A stretch of 64,000 nucleotides of DNA from the NCBI GenBank assembly GCA_016704465.1, contig JADJAD010000008.1, positions 248,001 through 312,000 on the forward strand, in the 5' to 3' direction. Shown here piece after piece: positions 1-7,963 of the stretch (positions are counted from its first letter, which is position 1; the number at the start of each line of letters is the position of its first letter). Position numbers and translations under genes: made by a program. The notes under the pieces were generated by a model. That model was given only the letters and a program-made list of their open reading frames with translations. It was not told the origin of the DNA and made no database searches. Origin of the DNA: Gemmatimonadota bacterium. Its GTDB lineage: Bacteria; Gemmatimonadota; Gemmatimonadetes; Gemmatimonadales; Gemmatimonadaceae.

Positions 1-1233
1 CCTCTCTTGAGCTGGCGAGGTGTGCGGTGCCTTGGTTGGAGATGTGTCCTATGGACGAGAGCCTGCAGTTCATCCTGGATGCCCAGAGCGACCGACTTAC
101 CATGACGGAGCTCTGCGCGCGCAATGGTGTGAGTCGACGAATCGGGTACAAATGGCTCGCCCGCTTCGCCGAGGAAGAGAAGCGCGGCCTAGCGAACCGG
201 AGCCGCGTGCCGCACTCGTGTCCGCACAGGATCCGGCCTGTGTTGGGGGACCTACTCTGCGAGTTCCGGCGTTCGCATCCCGACTGGGGCGCTGGCAAGC
301 TCTTGAAGGTGCTCCGCGACCGCCATCCCGAGATCGAGGACTGGCCCGCGGCCAGCACGGCCGCCGACCTGCTGGCACGGCGTGGTTTGGTGCACAAACG
401 GCGCCGGCGCCACCCCCACCGGCATCCCGGCGTGGTGTCGATCGCGACCACCGCGCCGAATGATCTCTGGACGGCCGACTTCAAGGGCCAGTTCCGCACC
501 GGGAATGGCGTGTACTGCTATCCGCTCACCATCGCCGATCAGCAGACCCGCTTTCTGCTCACGTGTCATGGCCTCCTGTCGACCGAAACGCTGACCGCGA
601 AACCGATCTTCGAACGCGCCTTCCGCGTGTTCGGGTTGCCGCGCGCGATCCGCACCGACAACGGCGTGCCGTTCGCGACGACGTCCCTGCACGGGCTGTC
701 GTATCTCAACGTCTGGTGGATGCGGCTCGGCATCATCCATCAGCGCATGCATACGGGCCAGCCCCAGGAAAACGGCGCGCACGAGCGCATGCGCCGCACG
801 CTGAAACGCCGAGCGGTCAAGCCGGTGCAGCGCACCTGCGCACGCCGACAGGCGCGGTTCGATGCCTTTCGCACGGAGTACAACACCGAACGGCCGCACG
901 AAGCGTTGCAGCAGGAGACGCCGGCGTTGCGCTATGTCGGCTCACCCCACGCGTATCTGTCCACGCTGCCGACGATCGAGTACCCAGGCCACTTCCTCGT
1001 CAGGAAGATCACCGACGCCGGCACGTTCCGTTTTCGGCAACACCTGCTCTCTCTCGCGAACTCGCTCGTCGACCAACACATCGGGCAGAAGGAAACGGAC
1101 GACGGCGTCTGGTCGATCTACTTCACCACGGTCCTGCTTGCGACACTGGATGAGCGGGACTACATCATCCGGGGGTGACAGCCCAAAGTGTTGCCCATGT
1201 ACTCGGACAGTTTTGCTACCCATCATCCCGGCT
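1..1233 (+). mobile_element. IS481-family insertion sequence, copy A (left end outside window)
   Basis: The right terminal inverted repeat is readable at about 1190-1233 and matches the right end of copy B (25800-25849), with the shared GGGTAACAC-like and AGCCGGGATGATGG blocks. The left end lies beyond base 1. It carries one intact transposase. Copy B lies 24 kb away in the same orientation. The insertion cuts the 3' end of the minus-strand gene that follows. Confidence 0.85.
27..1178 (+). CDS. IS481-family transposase
   Basis: DDE integrase-type transposase of about 383 aa, the enzyme that cuts and joins the IS ends. An N-terminal helix-turn-helix (MTELCARNGVSRRIGYKW) is followed by the rve catalytic core with TADFKGQF (first Asp), RTDNGVPF (second Asp) and QPQENGAHERMRRTLK (Glu). 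The C-terminal beta-rich part runs to the stop 55 bp before the IS end. The GTG at 27 is preferred because IS481 enzymes typically begin MPW-x-E; an ATG at 51 is the alternative. The reading frame is intact, unlike copy B at 24.65 kb, so this copy could supply transposase to both. The family call is confident; activity is inferred. Confidence 0.9.
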   Translation: MPWLEMCPMDESLQFILDAQSDRLTMTELCARNGVSRRIGYKWLARFAEEEKRGLANRSRVPHSCPHRIRPVLGDLLCEFRRSHPDWGAGKLLKVLRDRHPEIEDWPAASTAADLLARRGLVHKRRRRHPHRHPGVVSIATTAPNDLWTADFKGQFRTGNGVYCYPLTIADQQTRFLLTCHGLLSTETLTAKPIFERAFRVFGLPRAIRTDNGVPFATTSLHGLSYLNVWWMRLGIIHQRMHTGQPQENGAHERMRRTLKRRAVKPVQRTCARRQARFDAFRTEYNTERPHEALQQETPALRYVGSPHAYLSTLPTIEYPGHFLVRKITDAGTFRFRQHLLSLANSLVDQHIGQKETDDGVWSIYFTTVLLATLDERDYIIRG

Positions 1234-1674
1234 GTTCACGCGCTTCGTTATCGGGCCCGGGAGCGGAGTGGAGGTACCAATCGGAATACGGCACGTGGGC
1301 GGACGCGCATGCGTCGGCGAGAAGATTGGGTGTTCCGCTCGACGGCGTCGGTGGCCGATGGAGCGCATCTGAAGTGGTGCGCCATCCGCGTCACGCAGGA
1401 CGAGGACCCGATGCGCTGGGATGCCCTTCGCCTCGTCCTCACTGATCGCAGAGAGCGCGATGGGGCCATGGGTATGGGTGTCGGTGAAGGACGCCTCGAA
1501 GTCGGGTCGCCCCGGGAGAAACGGAGGATGGACCTGCATGCCAGGCGCGAGATCATGAAACGCGGGACTCGGAGCGAAGACGCCCGCGATGCTCTGGTGG
1601 TGCCCCGAGGTCGGCAACGGAAAGACGATGTCGCCGAGGTGCTCACCGCCACGCCACAGGGTATGTGCCATCAT
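1234..1674 (-). CDS. Hypothetical protein, 3' end cut by IS481
   Basis: Minus-strand reading frame starting MMAHTLWRGGEHLGDIVF, about 150 residues before it runs into the IS481 right end at 1233 and stops inside it at 1216. The composition is protein-like (PLPTSGHHQSIAGVF, ISEDEAKGIPAHRVLVLRDA), with no membrane segment or signal peptide. I do not recognise a family with a known function. It sits just left of the attC at 1718 and is read in the same direction as the cassettes, so it may be a cassette gene whose own attC was lost when the IS inserted. Confidence 0.55.
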
Positions 1675-1717
1675 GATGGATCTGGTTCTCGGCTGTGTGC
1701 GCCGACGGTCGGATGAG

Positions 1718-1777
1718 GCCTAGCGTCTGAGGTAAGCCGCGTGCCGTAGGTACGTTGGCTTGACCGAATGGTTAGGC
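1718..1777 (-). repeat. attC site, 60 bp
   Basis: Core sites GCCTAGC (1718) and GTTAGGC (1771-1777) bracket an imperfect palindrome, GGTAAGCC against GGCTTGACC, with one unpaired G. This is the layout of a short attC with an extrahelical base. It overlaps the stop codon of the next gene. Confidence 0.65.
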
Positions 1778-1951
1778 CTCACCTGGGCTGCGAAAAAAGA
1801 TGACGGCGGCCATGATCGGCATCTCCACAAGTTCTGCCCAACGCTCGCCTATGCGCGGGACCAGTACGGGTACCCGGAACACGCCGAGTACGAAGCCAGT
1901 GCCGAGCACGATGGCGAAGTACACGAGCGCGGCGCGGATGGTCTTTGACAC
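1772..1951 (-). CDS. Small membrane protein (cassette gene), probably truncated
   Basis: A 59-aa protein starting at GTG 1951 with a GGAG about nine bases upstream. It has a hydrophobic segment (ALVYFAIVLGTGFVLGVF) followed by RIGERWAELVEMPIM and a second hydrophobic stretch. The frame ends at a TAA inside the attC core GTTAGGC. A run of six T near the end suggests a one-base insertion, because the alternative frame continues FFAAQV-like. The pattern resembles a family of small integral membrane proteins often seen in bacterial chromosomes, but I assign no function. The cassette is bounded by GTTAGGC (1771) and GCCTAAC (1983), which are exact complements. Confidence 0.6.
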   Translation of the reverse strand: MSKTIRAALVYFAIVLGTGFVLGVFRVPVLVPRIGERWAELVEMPIMAAVIFFRSPGEA

Positions 1952-1982
1952 GGGTGCGAGCTCCTGTGGTAGTGTTCTTGAG

Positions 1983-2075
1983 GCCTAACGCGAAGGCACA
2001 ACTGCGGACGAGGGCAATAGAGCGTGCGGAGCGCGCGAACAATAGCTCGGCCGACTGTTGCAGCCGATGTTGGGT
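1983..2075 (-). repeat. attC site, 93 bp
   Basis: GCCTAAC (1983-1989) to GTTGGGT (2069-2075). The internal arms CAACTGCGG and CCGACTGTTG flank a central palindrome. The sequence is nearly identical to the attC sites at 27796 and 29877. Confidence 0.9.
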
Positions 2076-2084
2076 GGCAGCCAC

Positions 2085-2456
2085 TCAGCTCTGGATGAGC
2101 TTCCAGTATGAATCCTTCTTGACAATCTTGCCCGCTCGAAACTCCAGGAGGTCAACGCCTCGGACACAGAGCGACTCGCCTGTTGGCGCTGTGCCCGTCA
2201 GCATCCAGGTGGAGACGCCATGTTCGCCGCAAACCCAGTGGGAGTCGTCGCCGTAGTGAACATCTGGAATCCCGGCAAAGCGGGTAGCGAGTCCCTCGCG
2301 CACGGCCGCCTTTCCGAGGTAGCGGGTCCCCCAGGGCTCGGTGCCTCGTGGCATGAGGAGTTCACAGTCCTCCGCGAAGAAATCCATGATGGCGTCGAGG
2401 TCGTGCGCATTGAAGGCGGCGAGGAACGCTTGCAAGACATCGGGCGTGATAATCAC
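2085..2456 (-). CDS. SnoaL-like (NTF2 superfamily) protein, cassette gene
   Basis: About 123 aa, a single SnoaL/NTF2-like alpha+beta barrel domain: LQAFLAAFNAHDLDAIMDFF at the start, then FAEDCELLMPRG, KAAVREGLATRFAGIPDVHY and a C-terminal VDLLEFRAGKIVKKDSYW. Members are small isomerases/hydrolases or non-catalytic ligand-binding proteins; the substrate cannot be told here. GTG 2456 is chosen because GGAG lies six bases upstream and the length then fits the family; a longer frame to 2501 has no ribosome-binding site. It is a cassette between attC sites 1983-2075 and 2573-2704, read in the common cassette direction. Confidence 0.8.
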   Translation of the reverse strand: MIITPDVLQAFLAAFNAHDLDAIMDFFAEDCELLMPRGTEPWGTRYLGKAAVREGLATRFAGIPDVHYGDDSHWVCGEHGVSTWMLTGTAPTGESLCVRGVDLLEFRAGKIVKKDSYWKLIQS

Positions 2457-2572
2457 GTGCGCTCCGAAATGAAGTGCTTCGCGGAAGAGGGCACCGTACA
2501 CCGCACGGATTCCGAAAAGGAATGCGACCGGTCGCGCGGAGGAAGCATTGTGTCTCCTGGGCTGTTTTGGCG

Positions 2573-2704
2573 GCCTAACGTCCGGTTGTGCTGCAGCCGA
2601 TCGAATAGATGCGGGTTGGCGGCCGCAGCAGACTTGCCTCTACGCTACGCTGCGGCCGCCAACCCGCCACCTTAGCCGGCTGTCTGCACCAACCGCCGTT
2701 AGGC
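2573..2704 (-). repeat. attC site, 132 bp, with long central stem
   Basis: GCCTAAC (2573-2579) and GTTAGGC (2698-2704) are exact complements. The centre is a long hairpin (GCGGGTTGGCGGCCGCAGC pairing with its inverse about 20 bases on), which makes this the longest attC in the window. Confidence 0.8.
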
Positions 2705-2723
2705 GGGCCGGAACCAGACTCCG

Positions 2724-3410
2724 CTACACCACCGCGCCGAACAAGCGCCCGATGACGGCTGTGACTCCCATGGCCGCCGCTCCCCACATGGTTACTCGAG
2801 CCGCACCTCGACCGACGGGCGCACCGCCGACCTTGGCGGCGATGGCTCCCAGTACGGCGAGCAAGGTGACTGCGGCAATCGTGACGGCTCGCACGACCCA
2901 CGCAGTCGGCACCAGGATGGCGACGAGCACCGCCGGTGCGGCACCCACTGCGAACGCCGCGGCGGAGGCGATTGCAGCCTGCGACGGCCGAGCGGCCGTC
3001 GCTTCCGTGAGCCCGAGTTCATCGCGCGCGTGAGCGGCGAGTGCGTCCCCCGCTGACAGTGCGTCCGCGACCTGCGTCGCAAGTTCTGGCGACAACCCTC
3101 GACCGACATAGATCTCACGCAGCTCTGCGCGCTCGCCCTCTGGATTCTCAGCCAGCTCGCGGCGCTCGCGTTCGAGGTCGGCGCGTTCGACATCAGCCTG
3201 CGAGCTCACTGACACGAACTCGCCAGCGGCCATCGCCATGGCTCCGGCGGTCACGCCGGCGATCCCCGCCACGAGTATCGCGCTCCGCTCGCTTCCGGCG
3301 GCGGCGACGCCGACCACGAGACTGGCCGTGGAGATCAAGCCGTCATTGGCACCGAGCACCGCCGCGCGAAGCCAGCCGATATGCGCGGTGCGGTGTCGCT
3401 CGACGTGCAT
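2724..3410 (-). CDS. VIT/CCC1-family membrane transporter
   Basis: About 228 aa, VIT1/CCC1 family (vacuolar iron/manganese transporter type), an inner-membrane metal exporter. The signature GANDGLISTASLVVGVAAAG is near the N-terminus, followed by GVTAGAMAMAAGEFVSVSSQ with the family's polar metal-binding helix, a charged cytosolic segment rich in Glu (about residues 85-130) and three C-terminal membrane spans. Start ATG 3410 has GGGAGA just upstream; the frame is open further but lacks a signal. It lies directly after an attC and its cassette may reach GCCTAAC at 3859, which exactly complements GTTAGGC at 2698. That interval also holds an IS110 remnant. Confidence 0.85.
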   Translation of the reverse strand: MHVERHRTAHIGWLRAAVLGANDGLISTASLVVGVAAAGSERSAILVAGIAGVTAGAMAMAAGEFVSVSSQADVERADLERERRELAENPEGERAELREIYVGRGLSPELATQVADALSAGDALAAHARDELGLTEATAARPSQAAIASAAAFAVGAAPAVLVAILVPTAWVVRAVTIAAVTLLAVLGAIAAKVGGAPVGRGAARVTMWGAAAMGVTAVIGRLFGAVV

Positions 3411-3645
3411 TGTGTCTCCCGTGAATGCGCGGCAAGGCTCGGTGCTCAGCCTTGTATCTAGCGTGAACTTCATTCTGGCACGAATCTCAGGCGGGCGATA
3501 GCTCGATCGGCCTAGGGTCCCCCAAGACCGTACGTTAGCGAGGGCGTCGCTCGTCATCCGCAGTCCGAGCCCGAACAGTTGCCCGGCCTCGAGGCCGCAT
3601 AGTGCAAGGAAGGGCCAGTTTGCGGATTCGCCTGGGCCTGGAGGA

Positions 3646-3831
3646 GTGATGGCGGCATCCCCGGAGTGTCTCATCGGCATAGACGTCGCCAAAGCAACGC
3701 TCGACGTGCATGTCCGCCCCGCGGGGCAGGCGTTGATAGTGCCCAACGCGGAGCGCGACATTGCGGCGCTCGCCGCCGCCGGCCTCCCCGTCGCGTCGCA
3801 CGCGTGCGGTATCGGTGCCAGACACGTTTGA
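3646..3831 (+). pseudogene. IS110-family transposase, N-terminal remnant
   Basis: The first about 47 codons read PECLIGIDVAKATLDVHVRP, the RuvC-like DEDD start of IS110 transposases with its first catalytic Asp. The match ends abruptly near 3785 and the frame closes at 3831. No other part of the element is visible, so this is a dead fragment. It differs from the two full IS110-type copies in this window. Confidence 0.75.
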
Positions 3832-3981
3832 GCGACTCAGGGAATCCATCACGGGAAAGCCTAACGCCGAATGCGCAAAGGCCCCATATCGCGAGCGCGC
3901 ACCGCAGCGCATCCATCCAAGAGTAGGTCGAGCCATCGTTTCTGGAGTGTCATCGCACGCCCGTTGGGCGGGAGTCGCACC

Positions 3982-5001
3982 GTGTCACCGCATGTTGTCG
4001 TCAGGGCGCTCGCAATCGTGGCACTCAGCGCGGCCTGTGTACCAGATCGGCTCCCGGAGTCCCTCACGACCGAGTTCGCCGCCGCCGAGCGCGCCCTCTT
4101 CGCCCCGCTGCCCGTAGTAGTGGAGCTCCCGGGCCAGCCGGCCACCGAGGCGCAGGTGTCGCTGGGGCGTGCACTCTTCCACGAGCCGCTTCTCTCCGAC
4201 GGCCATGACGTCTCCTGCAACAGTTGCCATGCGCTCAACGCGTGGGGAACGGACGGGCGGCGTGTCTCGCTAGGACACGACGGACGCGCTGGGACGCGCA
4301 ACGCGCCAACCGAATACAATGCCGCGGGACATCTTGCGCAGTTCTGGGACGGCCGCGCACGGGACGTTGAGGCGCAGGCGAACGGGCCGATTCTGAACCC
4401 GATGGAGGTGGGCATGCCGGATTCGGCGGCGGTGCTCGCACATCTGCGCGCCTCGCCGATGTACGTGGCCGCGTTCCGTGCGGCGTTTCCTGCTGAGCGC
4501 GACCCGATCAGCTACGACAACGCAGGTCGCGCGATCGGCGCGTTCGAGCGCGGCTTGGTCACGCCGGCACCATGGGATCGATTCCTCGCGGGCGACAGCA
4601 CGGCGTTCACGACGGAGCAGCGCAGGGGGCTCCGATCATTCCTGAACGCGGGTTGCCAGAGTTGTCACGCCGGTATCAATGTGGGAGGCGACCGCTTCAT
4701 GAAGGCGGGACTCATCAATGCGTGGCCTTGCCAAGCCGACAGCGGACGCTATCACGTAACGAACAACCCGAACGATCGATTCCTCTTCAAGGTCCCGTCG
4801 CTGCGCAACATCGCGAACACCGGGCCGTACTTCCACGACGGGTCGGTGGCCGATCTCTCCGAGGCGGTCCGGATGATGGCACATCATCAACTCGGGAAGG
4901 ACCTGACGCCGGAGCAGGTGCGGGCCATCGTCGCGTACCTCGGCTCGCTCACCGGGACATTGCCGTTGGACTACATCGCCTATCCGCAGAAACCGCGCTG
5001 A
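3982..5001 (+). CDS. Diheme cytochrome c peroxidase / MauG-family lipoprotein
   Basis: About 339 aa, secreted diheme peroxidase of the CcpA/MauG family, predicted to reduce H2O2 using electrons from a small cytochrome. Two c-type heme motifs are visible, CNSCH (about residue 76) and CQSCH (about residue 227), plus the conserved WDGRA segment and the C-terminal KVPSLRNI...PYFHDGS block. GTG 3982 is chosen because it gives a signal peptide ending in a lipobox-like LSAAC, and GGAG lies seven bases upstream; the open frame extends to 3871 without such features. A close paralog lies at 11063-12112 on the other strand. An IS3 remnant abuts the 3' end. Confidence 0.88.
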   Translation: MSPHVVVRALAIVALSAACVPDRLPESLTTEFAAAERALFAPLPVVVELPGQPATEAQVSLGRALFHEPLLSDGHDVSCNSCHALNAWGTDGRRVSLGHDGRAGTRNAPTEYNAAGHLAQFWDGRARDVEAQANGPILNPMEVGMPDSAAVLAHLRASPMYVAAFRAAFPAERDPISYDNAGRAIGAFERGLVTPAPWDRFLAGDSTAFTTEQRRGLRSFLNAGCQSCHAGINVGGDRFMKAGLINAWPCQADSGRYHVTNNPNDRFLFKVPSLRNIANTGPYFHDGSVADLSEAVRMMAHHQLGKDLTPEQVRAIVAYLGSLTGTLPLDYIAYPQKPR

Positions 5002-5004
5002 CGC

Positions 5005-5165
5005 GCGGGGCGTACTCGGCCGGGGTGAGGTTGCCCAAGCACTGACTGTGCTCCGTCCGGTACGCGATGCGAAAGCGTTCGATCCTCACCCGCGCGTCGA
5101 CCAGCGACGTGAACCACTCCTCGTTGAGGCACGCATCGCGGAGGTGGCTGTTGGCGCGGTCTATA
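5005..5165 (-). pseudogene. IS3-family transposase orfB, C-terminal remnant
   Basis: Minus-strand translation gives CLNEEWFTSLVDARVRIERF, then YRTEHSQCLGNLTPAEYA. This is the typical end of an IS3-group DDE transposase (NEEWF...TPAEYA). Only about 50 codons remain and no inverted repeats are recognisable. It lies immediately after the peroxidase gene. Confidence 0.75.
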
Positions 5166-5320
5166 TGCGATGCGCGTTGTCGTTCGGCTTGCCTGGGCGA
5201 CTGAAGCGGAGGGGCGTCAGGAACGCGCGTACCTCCGCCGCAACTCCGCCGCAACTCCGCACCATCGTCAGATCCCCGCCTCGGCCATCACCAACACTCC
5301 CTTCGCACCACCGGCGCTGC

Positions 5321-5656
5321 CTACAACAGCCCCCACACCGGCGGGAAGGTGAGCAACGCACCGAGCGCCGTGAGGACCAGCGTCGCCACGACGATCCGGC
5401 CCGACTCGATCTCGCGCGCGCGCCACCGCGCGTGCAAGAGCGCCCAGACCACGAGCCACGCGATCACCGCGAAGGTCGAGCGACCCGAGAGACCACCCGC
5501 CGGAGCATAGAGCGACGGCGCGACGAAGAGCTTGGCCTCGTTGAGGATCACGAAGAGTCCCATCGCGAAGGCGCCTATTCCTGCGGCGAGCACCGCCGCG
5601 AGCGCCGCGCCATTGGGCACGACCGGCGACTTCCCGGCCTCGGGTCCGCTACGCAT
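5321..5656 (-). CDS. Small integral membrane protein, unknown function
   Basis: 111 aa with three predicted membrane segments: ALAAVLAAGIGAFAMGLFVI, FAVIAWLVVWALLHA and VVATLVLTALGALLTFP. A short charged N-terminus precedes them. ATG 5656 has GGGAGG at good spacing; the frame is open further upstream but overlaps the neighbour. It follows the gene at 5674-6204 by 17 bases and is probably its operon partner. Composition suggests a subunit or accessory of a respiratory or small-molecule membrane system, but I see no diagnostic motif. Confidence 0.7.
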   Translation of the reverse strand: MRSGPEAGKSPVVPNGAALAAVLAAGIGAFAMGLFVILNEAKLFVAPSLYAPAGGLSGRSTFAVIAWLVVWALLHARWRAREIESGRIVVATLVLTALGALLTFPPVWGLL

Positions 5657-5673
5657 GGTGTCCTCCCTGTCCC

Positions 5674-6204
5674 CTACCATAGGGGAGCGACCTTGTTGAC
5701 GAACACGCCGAGCAGCGCGACGGAGGCGACGCACGCGAGTGAGATGGAGAGCAGGGATGCCGTGACGGTCCGGAGCGGCGCGTCCGCAAGGAGCGTCGGG
5801 CGATGGCGCCAGGCGATATAGGCGGCCGCGGTGCTCAGCATCGCGGCGATCCACGGGAGATGTTCCTTGATCTCCATCCCGAAGGAGTGCAGCCATCGCG
5901 AATCGTCGCTCGCCATGAGCAGAGCCCGCGGATAGGCGGCGAGCGAAGCGACACCGTCCGGCGGCGTCTCACGGTACATCGGGAATACGACATAGGTGCC
6001 ACCCAGGACCGCGAGCCAGAGGCAAGCCGAGCCGAGGATCGCACCCCACGCGAGATGATCGGCGTGACGCGCCGGCACGATCGCGCCCGACGGGAGGGCC
6101 ATCGCCCTGAGCGAGTAGAGTGCGATGGCGAGGAACAGAATCGCCCCGCCGCTAAACACCAATCCGTGGACCATGGTCCAGAGACTTCTATCCGAGAAGA
6201 GCAT
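5674..6204 (-). CDS. Multi-pass membrane protein, unknown function
   Basis: About 176 aa with four hydrophobic spans: an N-terminal LVFSGGAILFLAIALYSL, then WGAILGSACLWLAVLGGTYV, the segment after the EIKEHLPWIAAML motif, and a C-terminal SLLSISLACVASVALLGVFV. A Pro/Glu-containing loop (FPMYRETPPDG) and conserved-looking His residues (MVHG, LHSFG) lie between spans, which could suit heme or metal ligation, but no family is recognised. ATG 6204 has AGGGGG upstream; GTG 6210 is an alternative. First gene of a two-gene unit with 5321-5656. Confidence 0.7.
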   Translation of the reverse strand: MLFSDRSLWTMVHGLVFSGGAILFLAIALYSLRAMALPSGAIVPARHADHLAWGAILGSACLWLAVLGGTYVVFPMYRETPPDGVASLAAYPRALLMASDDSRWLHSFGMEIKEHLPWIAAMLSTAAAYIAWRHRPTLLADAPLRTVTASLLSISLACVASVALLGVFVNKVAPLW

Positions 6205-6588
6205 CAGCACCCCCTGTGATGGGCGGCCGAGCCGCCCCGTGACACAAGGTCACGCGCGGTTCGACCGAGCGGCGTCAGCATCAAGCCTCCAGATCATCAG
6301 GGAATCCCCGGACTTCGGTGTTGAAATTCGACACCCCGCGCGCGGCGACCGTGGCAGGGAGTCGGATCGTCAATCGCGGGACGATCGCGATCTGATCTCC
6401 TGCCGCTGAGAGTGGGCCTGGGGTGGTTGAACCTCCGACCTCACGCCTATCAGGCGCGCGCGCTCGATTTGAAGTCGCGGCTGTACGTGGTGATCCGACG
6501 GGGTCCGGCCCGCGACATGTGACACCGCTGTCGTCAGGGAGAAGCGTCAACGAAACTGGAGCAAGATCCGCCATCGGCAGCAAGCGTC
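6205..6588. other. Intergenic, no gene seen
   Basis: About 384 bases between the membrane-protein pair and the next cassette-like boundary. Short frames occur on both strands but none looks protein-like. The right end carries the half-site that ends in GTTAGGC at 6589-6595. Confidence 0.5.
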
Positions 6589-6595
6589 GTTAGGC
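6546..6595 (-). repeat. attC right-half remnant
   Basis: GCAGCAAGCGTCGTTAGGC ends in a full GTTAGGC core (6589-6595), but no complementary RYYYAAC arm is present within 130 bases to the left. A very similar half-site lies at 9499-9513. Read as an eroded attC. Confidence 0.4.
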
Positions 6596-6820
6596 CGGCA
6601 CGCGCCGATGCCAGCGCCGGGCTACTAGGCCAACGAGCGGAAAGAGCACCGCCACGCGAAGAGACCAGACTAGCTCGGGCGTCGGAAAAGCAGTGATGAC
6701 GACCATTCGCTGTGCCCACCAGTACAGGGAAGGGACAAAGAGAAGAAGCGCCCAGGGCGAGCGCCACGCGGCGAATGCTCCCCCGATCGCGAGCATCGCG
6801 AAGAGGACGAGCGTCAGCAT
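6590..6820 (-). CDS. Small membrane protein (probable cassette gene)
   Basis: About 76 aa, with two hydrophobic stretches, LVLFAMLAIGGAFAAW and ALLLFVPSLYWWAQRMVVI, then VLFPLVGLVARRWHRR at the C-terminus. The stop codon overlaps the attC core GTTAGGC at 6589, as for several cassette genes in this window. ATG 6820 has no good ribosome-binding site; a TTG at 6838 sits directly against GGAGGA. No family recognised. Confidence 0.5.
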   Translation of the reverse strand: MLTLVLFAMLAIGGAFAAWRSPWALLLFVPSLYWWAQRMVVITAFPTPELVWSLRVAVLFPLVGLVARRWHRRVPA

Positions 6821-6868
6821 AGTGGGTGGTGAGTGCAATCCTCCGCCCAGGAACTCTCCTCCGATCGG

Positions 6869-7507
6869 CTAATCGCTGCCTTCTGACGCATCCGTGCTCG
6901 CGGCTGTCGAGAGCGAACTTGTGCTAGACCTGCAAATATCCAGCCGATGCCATACAGCGTGCTGAGTGCGCGACCGCCTTCTAGGAGCTGCCCACTCCGT
7001 CGGGTGTCGGGGCGAGGCGCACGCGCTCCATGCCCACCTGCGCAGCGAGTTCCCAAGTTGCAACCCGCACGGCTTCGGCGACATGCTCGGGGCGACGACC
7101 CTCGCGTCGCGCAGGGAGTCGACAATGTGTGACGCGAGTTGCTCAGGCGTGAAGAGTGCGTTGTCGGATTGCACCAAGTTCTCCCGGCTCGGCCCAACGC
7201 CAATGTTGAGCTGCGCCCGGATGAAATAGAGCGCGCGGAGCGCGCGTACAATCACGCCCGGGACGAGCCGCGGCGCATTCACCACGGTGGCGTTCACGGG
7301 CAGGGTGGCGATCAGCCCGTCGAGGGCCTGCACCAGCGGGGCGCGACCGTTTGCCAGCTCCCGGCCCACGCGCCGGTACTCGTCCCGGATGCTCGGCGTG
7401 AGGATCAGCGTAAAGGCGCCGGCACTCCAGGCGGCCAGAATGCGCGCCGGGATGCCGCCGAAGATCAGTCCGGACACCAGGACGTTCGTGTCCAGGACGA
7501 CCTTCAT
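6869..7507 (-). pseudogene. PIN-domain toxin (VapC-like) truncated and fused into an attC remnant
   Basis: The first about 80 residues are a PIN-domain ribonuclease of the 'putative toxin component' type: MKVVLDTNVLVSGLIFGG carries the first acidic residue, and SIRDEYRRVGREL follows. Intact members run about 135-140 aa with further acidic residues. Here the frame passes at about 7260 into translated attC sequence (RALRALYFIRAQLNIGVG) and then unrelated sequence, so the C-terminal catalytic acids are missing. ATG 7507 overlaps the antitoxin stop by four bases (ATGA). The toxin is predicted to be inactive; the antitoxin is intact. Confidence 0.75.
7192..7260 (-). repeat. attC fragment inside the PIN-toxin frame
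   Basis: GCCCAAC at 7192-7198 and the following AATGTTGAGCTGCGC arm and AGAGCGCGCGGAGCGCGCG palindrome match the attC at 23711. The distal arm and the GTTRRRY core are missing. Confidence 0.7.
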
Positions 7508-7767
7508 GCGCCACGCCGCACCTTCTTCACCGCTTTAGCGACATCGGCCCGCTTCCGCCCCGCTTGGCGGGCCGCGCGCCGCGCGCGGGCGGTCAGGGTC
7601 GCGAACTCAGCGAGAGCGGGCGGCTCGAGCACCTTGAAGATGACGACATCGCGGTCGCCCACGACGACGAACTGCGCCCCCGCCTTGAGGCCGAGGCGGA
7701 CGCGAATCTCCTCCGGAATGACGACCTGTCCCTTGGACGACAGCGTGGTGGTGGCGGTATCGGTCAT
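7504..7767 (-). CDS. AbrB/MazE-family antitoxin (VapB-type)
   Basis: 87 aa. Residues 5-50 form a swapped-hairpin AbrB/SpoVT DNA-binding domain: TTTLSSKGQVVIPEEIRVRL then GLKAGAQFVVV. The basic C-terminal tail (RARRAARQAGRKRADVAKAV) is the likely toxin-binding arm. It would neutralise the PIN toxin and repress the shared promoter. It is upstream of and overlaps the toxin by ATGA, the classic vapBC arrangement. Because the toxin downstream is broken, this is now probably an orphan antitoxin that could still counter a homologous toxin. Confidence 0.85.
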   Translation of the reverse strand: MTDTATTTLSSKGQVVIPEEIRVRLGLKAGAQFVVVGDRDVVIFKVLEPPALAEFATLTARARRAARQAGRKRADVAKAVKKVRRGA

Positions 7768-7963
7768 GCGTGCCCTCCGGCAGTCTTACCAGTAAGTCTG
7801 CCGCCCGCGCGCCCAAGTGTCAAGCGTAAGAGATTCTGTACAGCTAGAAGTTATGACTGGGCTGGCCTCCGCTGTAATCGTGGGTTAGTTCCTCGCGATC
7901 TGCATCGGAGTCACCAGAGCCACAGACGACGCTTCTCCTGTCGCCCGTCACGGAGACCAACCC
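7768..7963 (+). other. Candidate bridge-RNA region of the IS110 element
   Basis: About 196 noncoding bases lie directly upstream of an IS110-type transposase. In IS110-group elements the left-end noncoding DNA is transcribed into the bridge RNA that names target and donor sites. I see no gene here and cannot fold it reliably by eye, so this is inference from position only. Confidence 0.3.
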
